Assembly (NCBI RefSeq): GCF_000152965.1
Contig: NZ_CH902583.1
Coordinates: 4,032,219-4,096,218, forward strand
Source of the DNA: Roseobacter sp. MED193
GTDB lineage: Bacteria > Pseudomonadota > Alphaproteobacteria > Rhodobacterales > Rhodobacteraceae
DNA length: 64,000 nt
Direction: 5' to 3'
The notes under the pieces are model-generated. The model did no database searches. It was not told the DNA's origin and saw nothing but the letters and a program-made list of their open reading frames with translations. Below are positions 7,502-16,456 of the stretch, piece by piece; position 1 is the first letter of the stretch, and each line of letters opens with the position of its first letter. The translations under genes and the position numbers were made by a program.

Positions 7502-7527
7502 AGGCGCGCCCCTTCGGGGGCGCGCCT
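7502..7527 (+). terminator. Perfect UUCG-loop hairpin, probable attenuator
   Basis: An 11-bp perfect stem (5' arm AGGCGCGCCCC) is closed by the extra-stable TTCG tetraloop, 13 bp after the repeat-peptide stop and 67 bp before the next gene. No T tract follows (GTACCTG), so it is more likely a transcript-stabilising or partial-termination element. It would let the short peptide be made in excess over the genes behind it. Confidence 0.65.
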
Positions 7528-7594
7528 GTACCTGACGAAATGAGTGACCTTTCGGCCGCAACAGGGCGAGGGAGATGACCATGGAGAAGACGTT

Positions 7595-8743
7595 ATGGCA
7601 GTAGTTTTGAGGTTCCCTGATCGTAGGGCGCACCCCAGTCGGGCGGAAAACCTGTCTCATCTGATCCAAGCCCTGACCTGTCACCGCCACCCACAGGAAG
7701 ATGTCTACTGGCTGAAAGAAAATGCGGAACTGCTGAGCGTTCTTGAATGCAGCGGGGAGTTCTCTGCAGAAAAATCTCAGGTCGGAGCGCATGATTTGGC
7801 CAAGGCCTGCCCAACGGCCCTGAGCCCACTGCGCCGTTTTTATAAGGATGCGGACCGTCATCTGTGCTTTTTCCGGCAATATTACCGTTTTATCCTGTCT
7901 ATCTGCCTGGACCTGGAGGATCTGGGGCTGGTGGACACAGGCGGAGGAGATCGCGCAGAGGCGCTGGCCCATTGGGTGAGGCAGCAGGATCTGCCGCAGC
8001 ATGAGTTGTCGGACCTGCAGAGGGCAGAGGCGCGCCGTTTGTTGGCCCGACGTGGCCTGGAGGGGGATTTTCCAGGGTTGGACGGGCGTCTGCGCCTGTT
8101 CGCCGATAACACGACCCAGTTTGCTGTCCCAAATCGAAAAGCGGCCTATGAGCTGACGCATATTGTCTTTTATCTTAGCGACTACGGACGCCGTGATCCC
8201 GATTTGTCAGCTCAGGCGCGATTAAGCCTTGATCATCTCGGGGTGCTTGCATTTCTGGATCAAGACGCGGATCTGCTTTCTGAGGTCTGTATCGCGCTGC
8301 GCTATTGCGGGGAAACCCCCGCTGCGGCCTGGGAGGCATGGTTGAGGCATCATCATCAGGGGTTCGCGCTGAGCTCGGCAGAGCGCGCGACCGCGCCGTC
8401 ATTGCATTGCGACGACTATCATATGTTTCTGGTGAGCAGTTGGTATCAGGGCCTGTCGACTGGGTCCTGTTTCAACCAAGAAATACCGCCCGGTGCTCTG
8501 CGGTTTCAGCGCCCGGAGCGCACAGGGATCCTGCATCAACTCTCCCATGCTGTTTTCCACGCGGGGGGGCAGGTAGGGGATTGGCATCGGCTCAGGTCAC
8601 AGGTCTGCGCCGAGCTGAGCGAGCCCGCCTATCAGATACTCTGTCAGGCCGAGCAAAGTTCTGCGGATTTTGGTGTCTTCTTTGAGGCCTTTGCGCGCAG
8701 AGGAACTATTCAGCCAACAGTGACGCAAGCGGAGGTCGGATGA
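7595..8743 (+). CDS. Unrecognised 382-residue protein in the repeat-peptide unit
   Basis: I do not recognise this family. The predicted protein is soluble and largely helical, rich in Leu, Arg, His and Cys. A striking segment, ELTHIVFYLSDYG, lies at residues 186-198, followed by helical pairs that look like alpha-alpha repeats (LDHLGVLAFLDQDADLLSEV). There are scattered Cys (31 to 350) and a His cluster RHHH near 251. No Walker, SAM, kinase or oxidoreductase motif is visible. The start at the ATG of MAVVLRFPDRR is preceded by GGAG at 8 nt; an upstream GTG is less likely. It follows the repeat peptide and its hairpin, and its stop overlaps the transporter start by ATGA, implying translational coupling. 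A partner of, or modifier for, the repeat peptide is a reasonable guess. Confidence 0.78.
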   Translation: MAVVLRFPDRRAHPSRAENLSHLIQALTCHRHPQEDVYWLKENAELLSVLECSGEFSAEKSQVGAHDLAKACPTALSPLRRFYKDADRHLCFFRQYYRFILSICLDLEDLGLVDTGGGDRAEALAHWVRQQDLPQHELSDLQRAEARRLLARRGLEGDFPGLDGRLRLFADNTTQFAVPNRKAAYELTHIVFYLSDYGRRDPDLSAQARLSLDHLGVLAFLDQDADLLSEVCIALRYCGETPAAAWEAWLRHHHQGFALSSAERATAPSLHCDDYHMFLVSSWYQGLSTGSCFNQEIPPGALRFQRPERTGILHQLSHAVFHAGGQVGDWHRLRSQVCAELSEPAYQILCQAEQSSADFGVFFEAFARRGTIQPTVTQAEVG

Positions 8744-9762
8744 GAGGCTTTTCGGCCCCGGTTCTTGGGGCGTTGATGATCGTGGGCTACACTGGCATTA
8801 TTTCCTCTGCGGACGGGATCATTAAGTTGCTTTCTGGGGGGTATGAAGCGGCGCAGATCTATGCGCTTTCAGGGGGGGTGGTTGCGCTCTTGTCGGTCTT
8901 GACCAACGGGGCGCATAACTTCACCGGGCAGAACCGCCGCACGCGCAGCTCTCCCTTGGCCGATCAAACCGCCGTAGCCCAGCGCACAACGGTCAGAGCA
9001 CCAGCACTGGGGCGTAGATCGCAGCCCAAGCGGGGTGTCAGCTTTGTTCCCTGGCGAACAGAGTGCCCGCGCGCCATGGGGCTGCGAAGTCTGGGGGCGC
9101 TGCTGGGGGCGATTTGCTTTTTCTACGCGTTTCGCCTGCTGCCCTTTGCGCAGGTTTTCCTGTTCATTGGCCTTATGCCACTGCTGGCAGGCGTAATGTC
9201 CGGCGTGATCCTGAAAGAGCGGATCGGTTTTGCCGCTTGGATCGCTTTGGCTTTGGGCTTTGTGGGGGTGATGTTTCTGTTTCCCAGCGGTTTTTCTTCA
9301 GTCTCGGTTGGGCATGGCCTGGCGTTCTTAGGGGCAAGCTGTGGGACGTTTTCGATGGTAATGGCGCGCTACATCAGCCGCTACGATAGCAATCTGATGC
9401 CGCAGGTCTTTTATCCCAATCTGGTGCTGTGTCTTGCGATGCTTCCGCTGTTGCCCATGGTTTGGCAGCCCATGCAGCTTGCGGATCTGGCCTGGGCTTT
9501 GAGCTATGCTGTATTGCTGTTTGCCGCCCGCTCGTTGGCTGTCTCAGCCCTGCGCCTGTTGCCCGCCTATGTGGTGACGCCGCTGATGAACCTGCAATTT
9601 GTCTGGATGCTCACAATTGGCGCCTGGGGTTTTGGCGAGATGCCAACTCAAGGTACCTGGATCGGTGGCTTTATCGTAATTGGTTCCGGTCTGTTTCTAT
9701 TAAGCGGGCAGGTGGTAAAACCCCGCGTCAAAGCTCACGGCAAGGCGGTAACGAGTGCCTAG
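8740..9762 (+). CDS. DMT/EamA family transporter with inserted loop
   Basis: This 340-residue inner-membrane protein has about ten hydrophobic helices arranged as two EamA halves. It is typical of drug/metabolite transporters that move small metabolites or amino-acid derivatives. Unusually, about 50 hydrophilic, Arg-rich residues (roughly 61-112, with RRTRSS and RRSQPKRG) separate helices 2 and 3, where family members have a short loop. The start ATG overlaps the preceding stop (ATGA), so it is coupled to the unknown 382-residue protein. The context suggests export or import linked to the repeat-peptide unit; the substrate cannot be named. Confidence 0.85.
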   Translation: MRGFSAPVLGALMIVGYTGIISSADGIIKLLSGGYEAAQIYALSGGVVALLSVLTNGAHNFTGQNRRTRSSPLADQTAVAQRTTVRAPALGRRSQPKRGVSFVPWRTECPRAMGLRSLGALLGAICFFYAFRLLPFAQVFLFIGLMPLLAGVMSGVILKERIGFAAWIALALGFVGVMFLFPSGFSSVSVGHGLAFLGASCGTFSMVMARYISRYDSNLMPQVFYPNLVLCLAMLPLLPMVWQPMQLADLAWALSYAVLLFAARSLAVSALRLLPAYVVTPLMNLQFVWMLTIGAWGFGEMPTQGTWIGGFIVIGSGLFLLSGQVVKPRVKAHGKAVTSA

Positions 9763-9857
9763 GCATGGCTCTACTGCTGGTCTGAAACCTGGATCGACGG
9801 AAGGGGGGCTGGCCCCACAAAGGGTCCCGAAGGGCGCTGTTCAATTTTGAAGATGTA

Positions 9858-10181
9858 TTACATCGAAAAGGAAGTGCCACAGCCGCAGCTGGAGGAGGCA
9901 TTGGGGTTTTCAATGGTAAACCGGGCACCGATCAGCTCTTCGGTGAAATCGATGACCGCGTTTTCCAAAAAGGGCAAAGAGACAGTATCAACCACAACTT
10001 TTTCGCCCTGGCCCTCAAGAATCAGATCATCCGCATTAGGCGCGTCCAGACCGATCTCGTATTGGAAGCCAGAGCAACCGCCGCCCTCAACCGCAATACG
10101 CAGTGCCTGCCCCTGGCTGGCGGCGCCAATCTCTGTCAGGCGGGCAAAGGCCCGGTCGGTCACTTTTGGTGGCAGGTTCAT
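9858..10181 (-). CDS. erpA: A-type iron-sulfur carrier, ErpA/IscA-like
   Basis: This 107-residue HesB/IscA-family protein receives Fe-S clusters from the assembly scaffold and passes them to client enzymes. The three ligand cysteines are present: Cys36 in GGGCSGFQY, and Cys99 and Cys101 in the C-terminal SSCGCGTSF. The start is the ATG of MNLPPKVTDRA with a GGGAGAG ribosome site. It is transcribed divergently from dgt, 90 bp apart, an arrangement common in this order. Distinguishing ErpA from IscA or SufA needs a phylogeny; the lack of an isc or suf operon nearby favours ErpA. Confidence 0.9.
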   Translation of the reverse strand: MNLPPKVTDRAFARLTEIGAASQGQALRIAVEGGGCSGFQYEIGLDAPNADDLILEGQGEKVVVDTVSLPFLENAVIDFTEELIGARFTIENPNASSSCGCGTSFSM

Positions 10182-10271
10182 TTGATCTCTCCCGATGCTG
10201 TATTGCAGCGCACACCAATATATAGAAAGGTGCGAGCCAGACGACAAGATTTCACGGGAGAAAGATTAGTC

Positions 10272-11423
10272 ATGCACGCCTCTTATGCCACCAAACCGGA
10301 TCAAAGCCGGGGGAGGCTGGTCGATGAGGAGGAAAGCAGCTTTCGCTCTCCCTATCAACGCGACCGGGATCGTATCATTCACGCCAGCGCCTTTCGCCGG
10401 TTGAAACACAAGACGCAGGTTTTTGTGGAGCATGAAGGCGATAACTATCGCACGCGGCTCACCCATTCGATTGAGGTCGGCCAGGTCGGGCGCACAATTG
10501 CTGCGGCCCTGGGGCTCAATCAGGAATTGACCGAGGCCGTGGCTCTGGCTCATGACCTTGGCCATACGCCCTTTGGTCACACCGGGGAAGATGCGCTGCA
10601 TGCTTTGATGCAACCCTATGGCGGCTTCGACCATAACGCCCAAGCCATCCGCATCGTGACCTGCCTAGAACGCCACTATGCGGAGTTTGACGGACTGAAT
10701 CTGACCTGGGAGACCTTAGAAGCCATTGCCAAACACAATGGACCGGTCCTGGGGGAACTGCCCTGGGCCTTGGCAGAATGCAATGCGGCGATTGATCTAG
10801 AGCTTCATACCCATGCCAGTGCTGAGGCGCAGGTCGCTGCTTTGTCCGATGATATCGCCTATAACAATCACGACCTTCACGATGGCCTGCGCGCCGGGCT
10901 GTTCACTGATGCGGATATCTTGCAGCTGCCGATCATTGGCCCAGCCTACGCGGCGGTTGATGAAAAATATCCAGGTCTTGATCCATTGCGCCGCCGTCAC
11001 GAAGCCCTGCGCCGCGTTTTTGGCGTGATGGTCGGGGATGTAATTGACACTACCCGCAGCACCCTGTCGCAGAGCGGTGTTCAAAGTGTCGAGGAGGTGC
11101 GCGCTCTCGGCTACCCAGTGGTGGCCTTCTCTCCTGGAATCTGGGCGGATCTAAAGGAGATCCGGGCCTTTTTGTTCACCCGCATGTATCGCGCTCCATC
11201 GGTCATGGAGGTGCGCCTGCGCATGGCGGCGGTGGTTGAGGCGCTGGTTCCCTATTTCTTAGCCAACCCGTTAGAGATGCCCGAACGCTGGCATGAAGAG
11301 ATAAAGGCGGTGTCGGACCAAACCGGCCTCGCGCGGATCATTTCGGACTACATCGCGGGGATGACGGATCGATTTGCTTTGCAAAAATTTGATCAGCTGT
11401 TGGGAGAAGGAAAGCTGTCCTGA
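10272..11423 (+). CDS. dgt: dGTP triphosphohydrolase-like HD protein
   Basis: This 383-residue HD-superfamily enzyme belongs to the short (type 2) dGTPase-like class that hydrolyses dNTPs to deoxynucleoside and triphosphate, keeping pools balanced. Metal-binding signatures are RLTHSIEVGQ, ALAHDLGHTPFGHTGED (the HD pair) and SDDIAYNNHDLHDGL. Start at MHASYATKPDQ; the longer upstream reading is antisense to erpA. It leads toward argS with a YciI gene between. Length and motifs are complete. Confidence 0.92.
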   Translation: MHASYATKPDQSRGRLVDEEESSFRSPYQRDRDRIIHASAFRRLKHKTQVFVEHEGDNYRTRLTHSIEVGQVGRTIAAALGLNQELTEAVALAHDLGHTPFGHTGEDALHALMQPYGGFDHNAQAIRIVTCLERHYAEFDGLNLTWETLEAIAKHNGPVLGELPWALAECNAAIDLELHTHASAEAQVAALSDDIAYNNHDLHDGLRAGLFTDADILQLPIIGPAYAAVDEKYPGLDPLRRRHEALRRVFGVMVGDVIDTTRSTLSQSGVQSVEEVRALGYPVVAFSPGIWADLKEIRAFLFTRMYRAPSVMEVRLRMAAVVEALVPYFLANPLEMPERWHEEIKAVSDQTGLARIISDYIAGMTDRFALQKFDQLLGEGKLS

Positions 11424-11553
11424 TTGGGCGCATTGTCGTGTGATCTGGGGCATGATCTGCCTGCTGGCCGTATCTCTGTTGTGATCTGGCCCTATGCGCG
11501 GACGATCCGTGGTTCATTTATTGGGGCACCATCACACGAGACCGGCGCGCACT

Positions 11554-11850
11554 ATGAAACAATGGACTGTTACCTTTTCTGATGATCCGGCCATGTCCCG
11601 GGTCCGGGCCGACAAAGCGCGCCGTCTTGCGCATATCGCCTTTGTGCGGGAGCGGCCTGAGCTGCAGATTGGCGGCCCCTTGGCGATGACGCCCATGCAG
11701 GATTTTCCCGGCGCCATCTGGACTGTTCAGGCGGCAACCCGAGCCGATGTTGAGCAGTTGATCCTTTCCGATCCATATTATGTTGCATCCCTGCGGCGCT
11801 ATAAAATTAGGGCTTGGGGGCATGCTGTATTGGGTCAGGCTGCGCTTTGA
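11554..11850 (+). CDS. YciI-like protein
   Basis: A 98-residue protein with a ferredoxin-like YCII-related fold. It starts MKQWTVTFSDDP and contains RRLAHIAFVRERPELQIGGP, then AIWTVQAATRADVEQLILSDPY. YciI domains may act as small dehalogenase-like or oligomeric enzymes, but physiological substrates are mostly unknown. No good ribosome site precedes the ATG at 11554, so the start could be further upstream (in-frame ATG at 11494). It sits between dgt and argS on the same strand, probably as a passenger of that transcript. Confidence 0.78.
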   Translation: MKQWTVTFSDDPAMSRVRADKARRLAHIAFVRERPELQIGGPLAMTPMQDFPGAIWTVQAATRADVEQLILSDPYYVASLRRYKIRAWGHAVLGQAAL

Positions 11851-11991
11851 CCGCCTTTGACCTCATGCTGGGAAAAAGATCGGACAGGAAAGGTCGCTCG
11901 AGCGGTTTCTGCGCTGGTCATAGTGCATAGAATGGTTGACCATTGAGCTAGGCATGATAAGCCGCAAAGCCGAACCAATGGGACGCCAGAG

Positions 11992-13737
11992 ATGAACCTT
12001 TTTTCCGATATCCGCGCGCTTGTCATCGACAGCCTCACTGCAATGACCGCCGAGGGCGCACTGCCCGAGGGACAAGATTTTGCTAATGTCGCAGTTGAGC
12101 CGCCCCGAGATTCGGCGCATGGGGATATGGCAACCAATGCTGCCATGGTGCTGGCCAAGCCCGCCAAGATGAAACCCCGCGATATTGCCGATGCTCTGGC
12201 CGCTAAACTGGCCCAAGATGCGCGGATCGCTTCGGCTGAGGTTGCGGGCCCCGGTTTCTTGAACCTACGACTGTCCCCTGTTGTCTGGCAGAGCGTGCTC
12301 GGCGCTGTTCTGGAAGGGGGGCTTGACTATGGTCGCGCCAATCTGGGCCAGGGCAAAAAGGTCAACGTGGAATATGTTTCGGCCAACCCCACCGGACCTT
12401 TGCACGTTGGCCATACCCGTGGGGCAGTCTTTGGCGACGCACTTGCGTCTTTGTTGGGCTACGCCGGCTATGATGTCACCCGTGAATATTACATCAATGA
12501 TGGCGGCGGTCAGGTCGATGTTCTGGCGCGTTCCGTCTATCTGCGCTATTTGGAAGCGCATGGGCAGGAAGTTGCCTTTGCTGATGGGACTTATCCTGGT
12601 GATTACCTGAAGCCCGTGGGCGCGGCCCTAAAGGATAAGGTTGGTGATGCCTATCTCAACAAAGGGGAAGATGTTTGGCTCTCAGAGGTGCGGGAATTCT
12701 CCACCGATGCGATGATGGACCTTATCCGCGAGGATCTTGCTCTGCTCGGCATCAAGATGGATGTCTTCTATTCTGAAAAATCGCTCTATGGCACCGGCCG
12801 CATCGAGGCCGCCTTGGAGGAGTTGGAAAGCAAGGGGCTGATCTATCAAGGTGTGTTGGAGCCGCCAAAAGGCAAAAAGCCTGATGATTGGGAGCCACGT
12901 GAGCAGACCCTGTTCAAATCCACAGACCACGGCGATGATGTTGATCGGGCAGTGAAAAAATCCGATGGGGCATGGACCTATTTCGCCCCGGATATCGCCT
13001 ATCACTATGATAAGGTCAGCCGCGGATTTGATGAGCTGATCGACGTCTTTGGCGCCGATCATGGTGGCTATGTCAAGCGGATGAAGGCCGCTGTTTCGGC
13101 GCTGTCCGATGGCAAGGTGCCCCTGGATATCAAGCTGTGCCAGTTGGTGAAGCTGTTCAAGGACGGCCAGGAGTTCAAGATGTCGAAACGGGCAGGGACC
13201 TTTGTCACCCTGCGCGACGTGGTTGATGCGGTCGGCGCCGATGTCACGCGCTTTATGCTGCTCACCCGCAAGAATGATCAGGGTTTTGACTTTGATCTCG
13301 ATAAGGCGCTTGAGCAGTCCAAGGACAACCCGATCTTCTATGTGCAATATGCCAATGCCCGCATCTGCTCGACCCTGCGCAAAGCGGGTGAGGCTGATAT
13401 TGCCACCGATGACGCGGTGCTGGGGGCGGCGGACCTGGCGCAGGTCTCCCATCCGGCGCAGCTGGCTGTGGTTAAGAAACTGGCAGAATGGCCGCGCCAG
13501 ATCGAAATCGCTGCCCGTACAAACGAGCCACACCGGGTTGCCTTTTACCTCTATGATCTGGCGTCAGAGCTGCACGGGCTCTACCATCTTGGCAAAACCG
13601 AGTTTGGTTTACGTTTTGTTAACGAGAGCAGCGAAACGGCAACACATGCCAATTTGGCGCTCGCGCGCAGCGTTTCCATTGTTATTTCCGCCGGTCTTGG
13701 TATTCTAGGGGTGAAACCGGCGCAGGAGATGCGGTAA
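11992..13737 (+). CDS. argS: Arginyl-tRNA synthetase
   Basis: This 581-residue class Ia synthetase charges tRNA-Arg. The N-terminal Arg-S additional domain covers about residues 1-95. The HIGH-type motif is HVGHTRGA, in [18 protein letters not shown], and the KMSK-type loop is [15 protein letters not shown]-terminal anticodon-binding DALR domain ends near [12 protein letters not shown]. Length is normal and no essential motif is missing. It follows dgt/yciI and is separated from the SPOR gene by a stable hairpin, which may set relative expression in the dgt-argS-SPOR-nagZ-scpAB string. Confidence 0.97.
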   Translation: MNLFSDIRALVIDSLTAMTAEGALPEGQDFANVAVEPPRDSAHGDMATNAAMVLAKPAKMKPRDIADALAAKLAQDARIASAEVAGPGFLNLRLSPVVWQSVLGAVLEGGLDYGRANLGQGKKVNVEYVSANPTGPLHVGHTRGAVFGDALASLLGYAGYDVTREYYINDGGGQVDVLARSVYLRYLEAHGQEVAFADGTYPGDYLKPVGAALKDKVGDAYLNKGEDVWLSEVREFSTDAMMDLIREDLALLGIKMDVFYSEKSLYGTGRIEAALEELESKGLIYQGVLEPPKGKKPDDWEPREQTLFKSTDHGDDVDRAVKKSDGAWTYFAPDIAYHYDKVSRGFDELIDVFGADHGGYVKRMKAAVSALSDGKVPLDIKLCQLVKLFKDGQEFKMSKRAGTFVTLRDVVDAVGADVTRFMLLTRKNDQGFDFDLDKALEQSKDNPIFYVQYANARICSTLRKAGEADIATDDAVLGAADLAQVSHPAQLAVVKKLAEWPRQIEIAARTNEPHRVAFYLYDLASELHGLYHLGKTEFGLRFVNESSETATHANLALARSVSIVISAGLGILGVKPAQEMR

Positions 13738-13784
13738 AAACCGCGCACAACCGCCGGACTGAGGCAGTTCAAGAGACCCAAATG

Positions 13785-13814
13785 TAGTCAGGTGAGAGGC
13801 AACTCTCCTGACTA
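13785..13814 (+). other. Intercistronic hairpin with GCAA tetraloop
   Basis: A stem of about 12 bp with one bulge (5' side TAGTCAGGTGAGAG, 3' side CTCTCCTGACTA) is capped by GCAA, a GNRA tetraloop, between argS and the SPOR-protein gene. No T run follows, so an mRNA-processing or stabilising role is likelier than full termination. Confidence 0.6.
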
Positions 13815-13835
13815 TCAAGGGCAGTAAGGCGGATT

Positions 13836-15452
13836 ATGGCGTATTTTGCGCAGGCGGGCTCTGGTCAGTCCCATTCCCATGGTGGTTCCCGGAATGAAGG
13901 GGCTGCCGATACCTTTGGGCAGGGGGCATCCAGTTCTAACCTCTCTGGACCAAGGGTCACTGTTAACCCACATGTGACGGCGCGCCCTGTTTTGGCAGGT
14001 CAGCAGCCGACCTTTGGGCAGGCCCCTCAATCGCAGGTCGTTCAGCCACAGGTCACGCGTCCAGCGAGCCCCTTTCCTGTGGAAGGGCCTGATCTTTATG
14101 CCAATTACCAGCCGAGATCGTCCGAGCCTGAGACAGAGGCTGCGCCAATTACGTTCTCCGCAGCCGCGCCGATGGCACCTCAGTCAAGCCTGAAGGACTA
14201 TGTGAGCGAAGATTACGGGGTGCCAGGGATCGGTGCTCAGGCCTATGCCGCGCCCAGTTTTGCTGGCGACGACCACGCCGCGGAGTCCGCGCCGATGCAG
14301 GTTTCCGCTGCGCCGGAATGGGGTGCACAGCCCGATGGCCAAGACGTGAACGGTGCACAGCATTCCCCAAGTGATGACGCCTCTGGTGCTGTCTATGGCG
14401 GGACCGCAACTCAGAGCTATGGCTATGAGTCGCAAGAGCAAACCCCAGACTACGGCTATGACGATGGCAGCGCCTACGCCACACCTGTTGCAGCAAGCGG
14501 CTTTGCCCGCGCCACAGGTTTGGTTGGCGCTGCGGCTTCGCTTGCACTGGTGGTAGGACTAGGCGTTTGGGGATATCAACTGGTCATGCGCGACGTCAGT
14601 GGCGTTCCCGTTGTCCGCGCCGTTGAAGGGCCTATGCGGGCTCAACCTGAAAATCCAGGCGGCAGCCAGGTCGATCATCAGGGGTTGGCTGTGAATTCCG
14701 TTGCCGCCAATGGCACAGCCGAAGCGGCGGCCGATCGGGTCACCCTGGCGCCGCAACCCATTGAGCTGTCTCTTGATGATCAGCCCATGTCGCGTCTGTC
14801 TGCACCCGAGGCGGATGTGCCGCCGCAGGTGATCAGCGAGACCCCGCAAGCCGCCGCGCCGGAGATTTCTGAGGCATCGGTTACAGCCTATCGCAACGGC
14901 GATATCGACGCCTTGGTTGCTGAGCTCACCGACGGGGTGGCGCCAATTGGCTCCGAACAGGGGAGTGCGGCGCAACAGCCCGCAGCTGCCCCCGCCATTG
15001 TGCAGCCTGAACCCTTGAAGCCTGTGGAAATCGCAGCCATTGGTGCCGCAACCGCGCCATCCTCCGCCTTGCGCAATGCGCCTGGTGTCAAGATCTCCTT
15101 GCGGCCAAATCTGCGGCCCGCACGTTTTAGCCCTGCTGTCGCACAGGCGACCCCTGGCTCGGGCCGAGCAACCTTGGAAGTTGATCCCAAGAGCCTGCCT
15201 GCTGGGACACGTCTGGCGCAACTGGGCGCCTATGAAAGCGCCGCGGTCGCCCGCGCAGAGTGGGATCGGATCTATAGCCGGTTTGAAGACTATCTGGTAG
15301 GTAAACAACGCGTTATCCAACGAGCTGAAAGTGGGGGTCGCACCTTCTACCGTTTGCGGGCCATGGGGTTTGATGGGCTTTCGGATGCCCGTCGGTTCTG
15401 CTCTACCCTGGTGGCGGGCAAGGCGGATTGCATCCCGGTTACAACCCGCTGA
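13836..15452 (+). CDS. SPOR domain membrane protein
   Basis: This 538-residue bitopic protein has a long, disordered, Gln/Pro/Ala/Tyr-rich N-terminal cytoplasmic region (1-225) and one membrane helix (about 228-250). A Pro/Ala/Glu-rich periplasmic linker follows, then a C-terminal SPOR domain (about 452-538, LPAGTRLAQLGAYESA...). SPOR domains bind peptidoglycan stripped of stem peptides at division sites. Its stop overlaps the nagZ start (TGATG), so the two are translationally coupled, which fits a shared link to peptidoglycan turnover. The very long disordered N-terminus is large for a SPOR protein. Confidence 0.88.
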   Translation: MAYFAQAGSGQSHSHGGSRNEGAADTFGQGASSSNLSGPRVTVNPHVTARPVLAGQQPTFGQAPQSQVVQPQVTRPASPFPVEGPDLYANYQPRSSEPETEAAPITFSAAAPMAPQSSLKDYVSEDYGVPGIGAQAYAAPSFAGDDHAAESAPMQVSAAPEWGAQPDGQDVNGAQHSPSDDASGAVYGGTATQSYGYESQEQTPDYGYDDGSAYATPVAASGFARATGLVGAAASLALVVGLGVWGYQLVMRDVSGVPVVRAVEGPMRAQPENPGGSQVDHQGLAVNSVAANGTAEAAADRVTLAPQPIELSLDDQPMSRLSAPEADVPPQVISETPQAAAPEISEASVTAYRNGDIDALVAELTDGVAPIGSEQGSAAQQPAAAPAIVQPEPLKPVEIAAIGAATAPSSALRNAPGVKISLRPNLRPARFSPAVAQATPGSGRATLEVDPKSLPAGTRLAQLGAYESAAVARAEWDRIYSRFEDYLVGKQRVIQRAESGGRTFYRLRAMGFDGLSDARRFCSTLVAGKADCIPVTTR

Positions 15453-16456
15453 TGGCCTGTGGGGCCACGATTCTAGACGCCGAAGGGGTAAGGCTGACTG
15501 CTGAGGAAAAGGCATTCTTCCGCGCAGCAGATCCCTTTGGCTTTATTCTGTTTGCACGCAATATCCAAAGCGCTGAGCAGACCCGCGCGCTTTGTAATGA
15601 ATTGCGCGAAGCCGTTGGCCGTAACTGTCTGATCACCGTCGATCAGGAAGGTGGGCGGGTGCAGCGCCTGCGCAGCCCACTGGCGCGCGATTGGATGGCG
15701 CCATTGGACCACGTGGAACAGGCCGCAGAACAGGCCGAGCGTGCGATGTATCTGCGTTATCGGCTGATTGCGCAGGAGCTGTTTGAGCTGGGCATTGACA
15801 GCAACTGCGCACCAGTGGGTGATTTGATCACGCCTGATACCCATCCATTTCTGAAAAACCGCTGTTATGGGACAGACTTACACCAGGTGGCCATACTTGC
15901 TCGGGCCGTTGCGCAGGCGCATTTGGATGGCGGTGTGCTACCTGTTTTGAAGCATATTCCCGGTCATGGGCGTGCGCAGGTGGATAGCCATAAAGAACTG
16001 CCACGGGTCACGGCATCGCTTGAAACCCTTCGTTCGCAGGACTTTGCGGTTTTTGCTGCCTTGAATGACCTGCCCTTGGGGATGACCGCGCATCTGGTCT
16101 ATGAGGCGCTGGACGAGCACCCAGCCACCATCTCTGGGCAAGTCATGGCGATGATCCGTAGTCAGATCGGCTTTGGTGGGTTGATCATGACGGATGATAT
16201 TTCGATGAAGGCACTGGCGGGGACACCTGCACAAAAGGCAGCGGCAGCCCGCGCTGCTGGCTGCGATTTGGTGCTGTTTTGTAATGCTGAGCTGCAGGAC
16301 CGCCGTGCTGTGGCAGAGGCGGCTGGTGAAATGGATGGCGCAGGCCAAGCCCGGGCTGACGCTGCCTTGGCGCTGCGGCAGCCTCCCGTCCTGCTTGACA
16401 CCGAGGCCGCCGAAGCCGAACTTACCGCCTTGATGGGCGGAAAGGTCTATGTCTGA
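15452..16456 (+). CDS. nagZ: Beta-N-acetylhexosaminidase NagZ
   Basis: This 334-residue glycoside hydrolase family 3 enzyme is predicted to be cytoplasmic (no signal peptide). It removes GlcNAc from anhydromuropeptides in peptidoglycan recycling. Visible signatures are VDQEGGRVQRL, the family loop KHIPGHGRAQVDSHKELP with its His/Asp pair, and the nucleophile region IMTDDISMKAL. The ATG at 15452 overlaps the preceding stop, and the end overlaps scpA by 8 bp. anmK, the next recycling step, is elsewhere in this window (32978-34090). Confidence 0.94.
   Translation: MACGATILDAEGVRLTAEEKAFFRAADPFGFILFARNIQSAEQTRALCNELREAVGRNCLITVDQEGGRVQRLRSPLARDWMAPLDHVEQAAEQAERAMYLRYRLIAQELFELGIDSNCAPVGDLITPDTHPFLKNRCYGTDLHQVAILARAVAQAHLDGGVLPVLKHIPGHGRAQVDSHKELPRVTASLETLRSQDFAVFAALNDLPLGMTAHLVYEALDEHPATISGQVMAMIRSQIGFGGLIMTDDISMKALAGTPAQKAAAARAAGCDLVLFCNAELQDRRAVAEAAGEMDGAGQARADAALALRQPPVLLDTEAAEAELTALMGGKVYV

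Noticed and set aside
14149-15515. Long antisense open frames across the SPOR-protein gene
   Set aside because: They arise from GC-rich, Pro/Ala-coding sequence on the plus strand; the plus-strand product has a clear membrane helix and SPOR domain.
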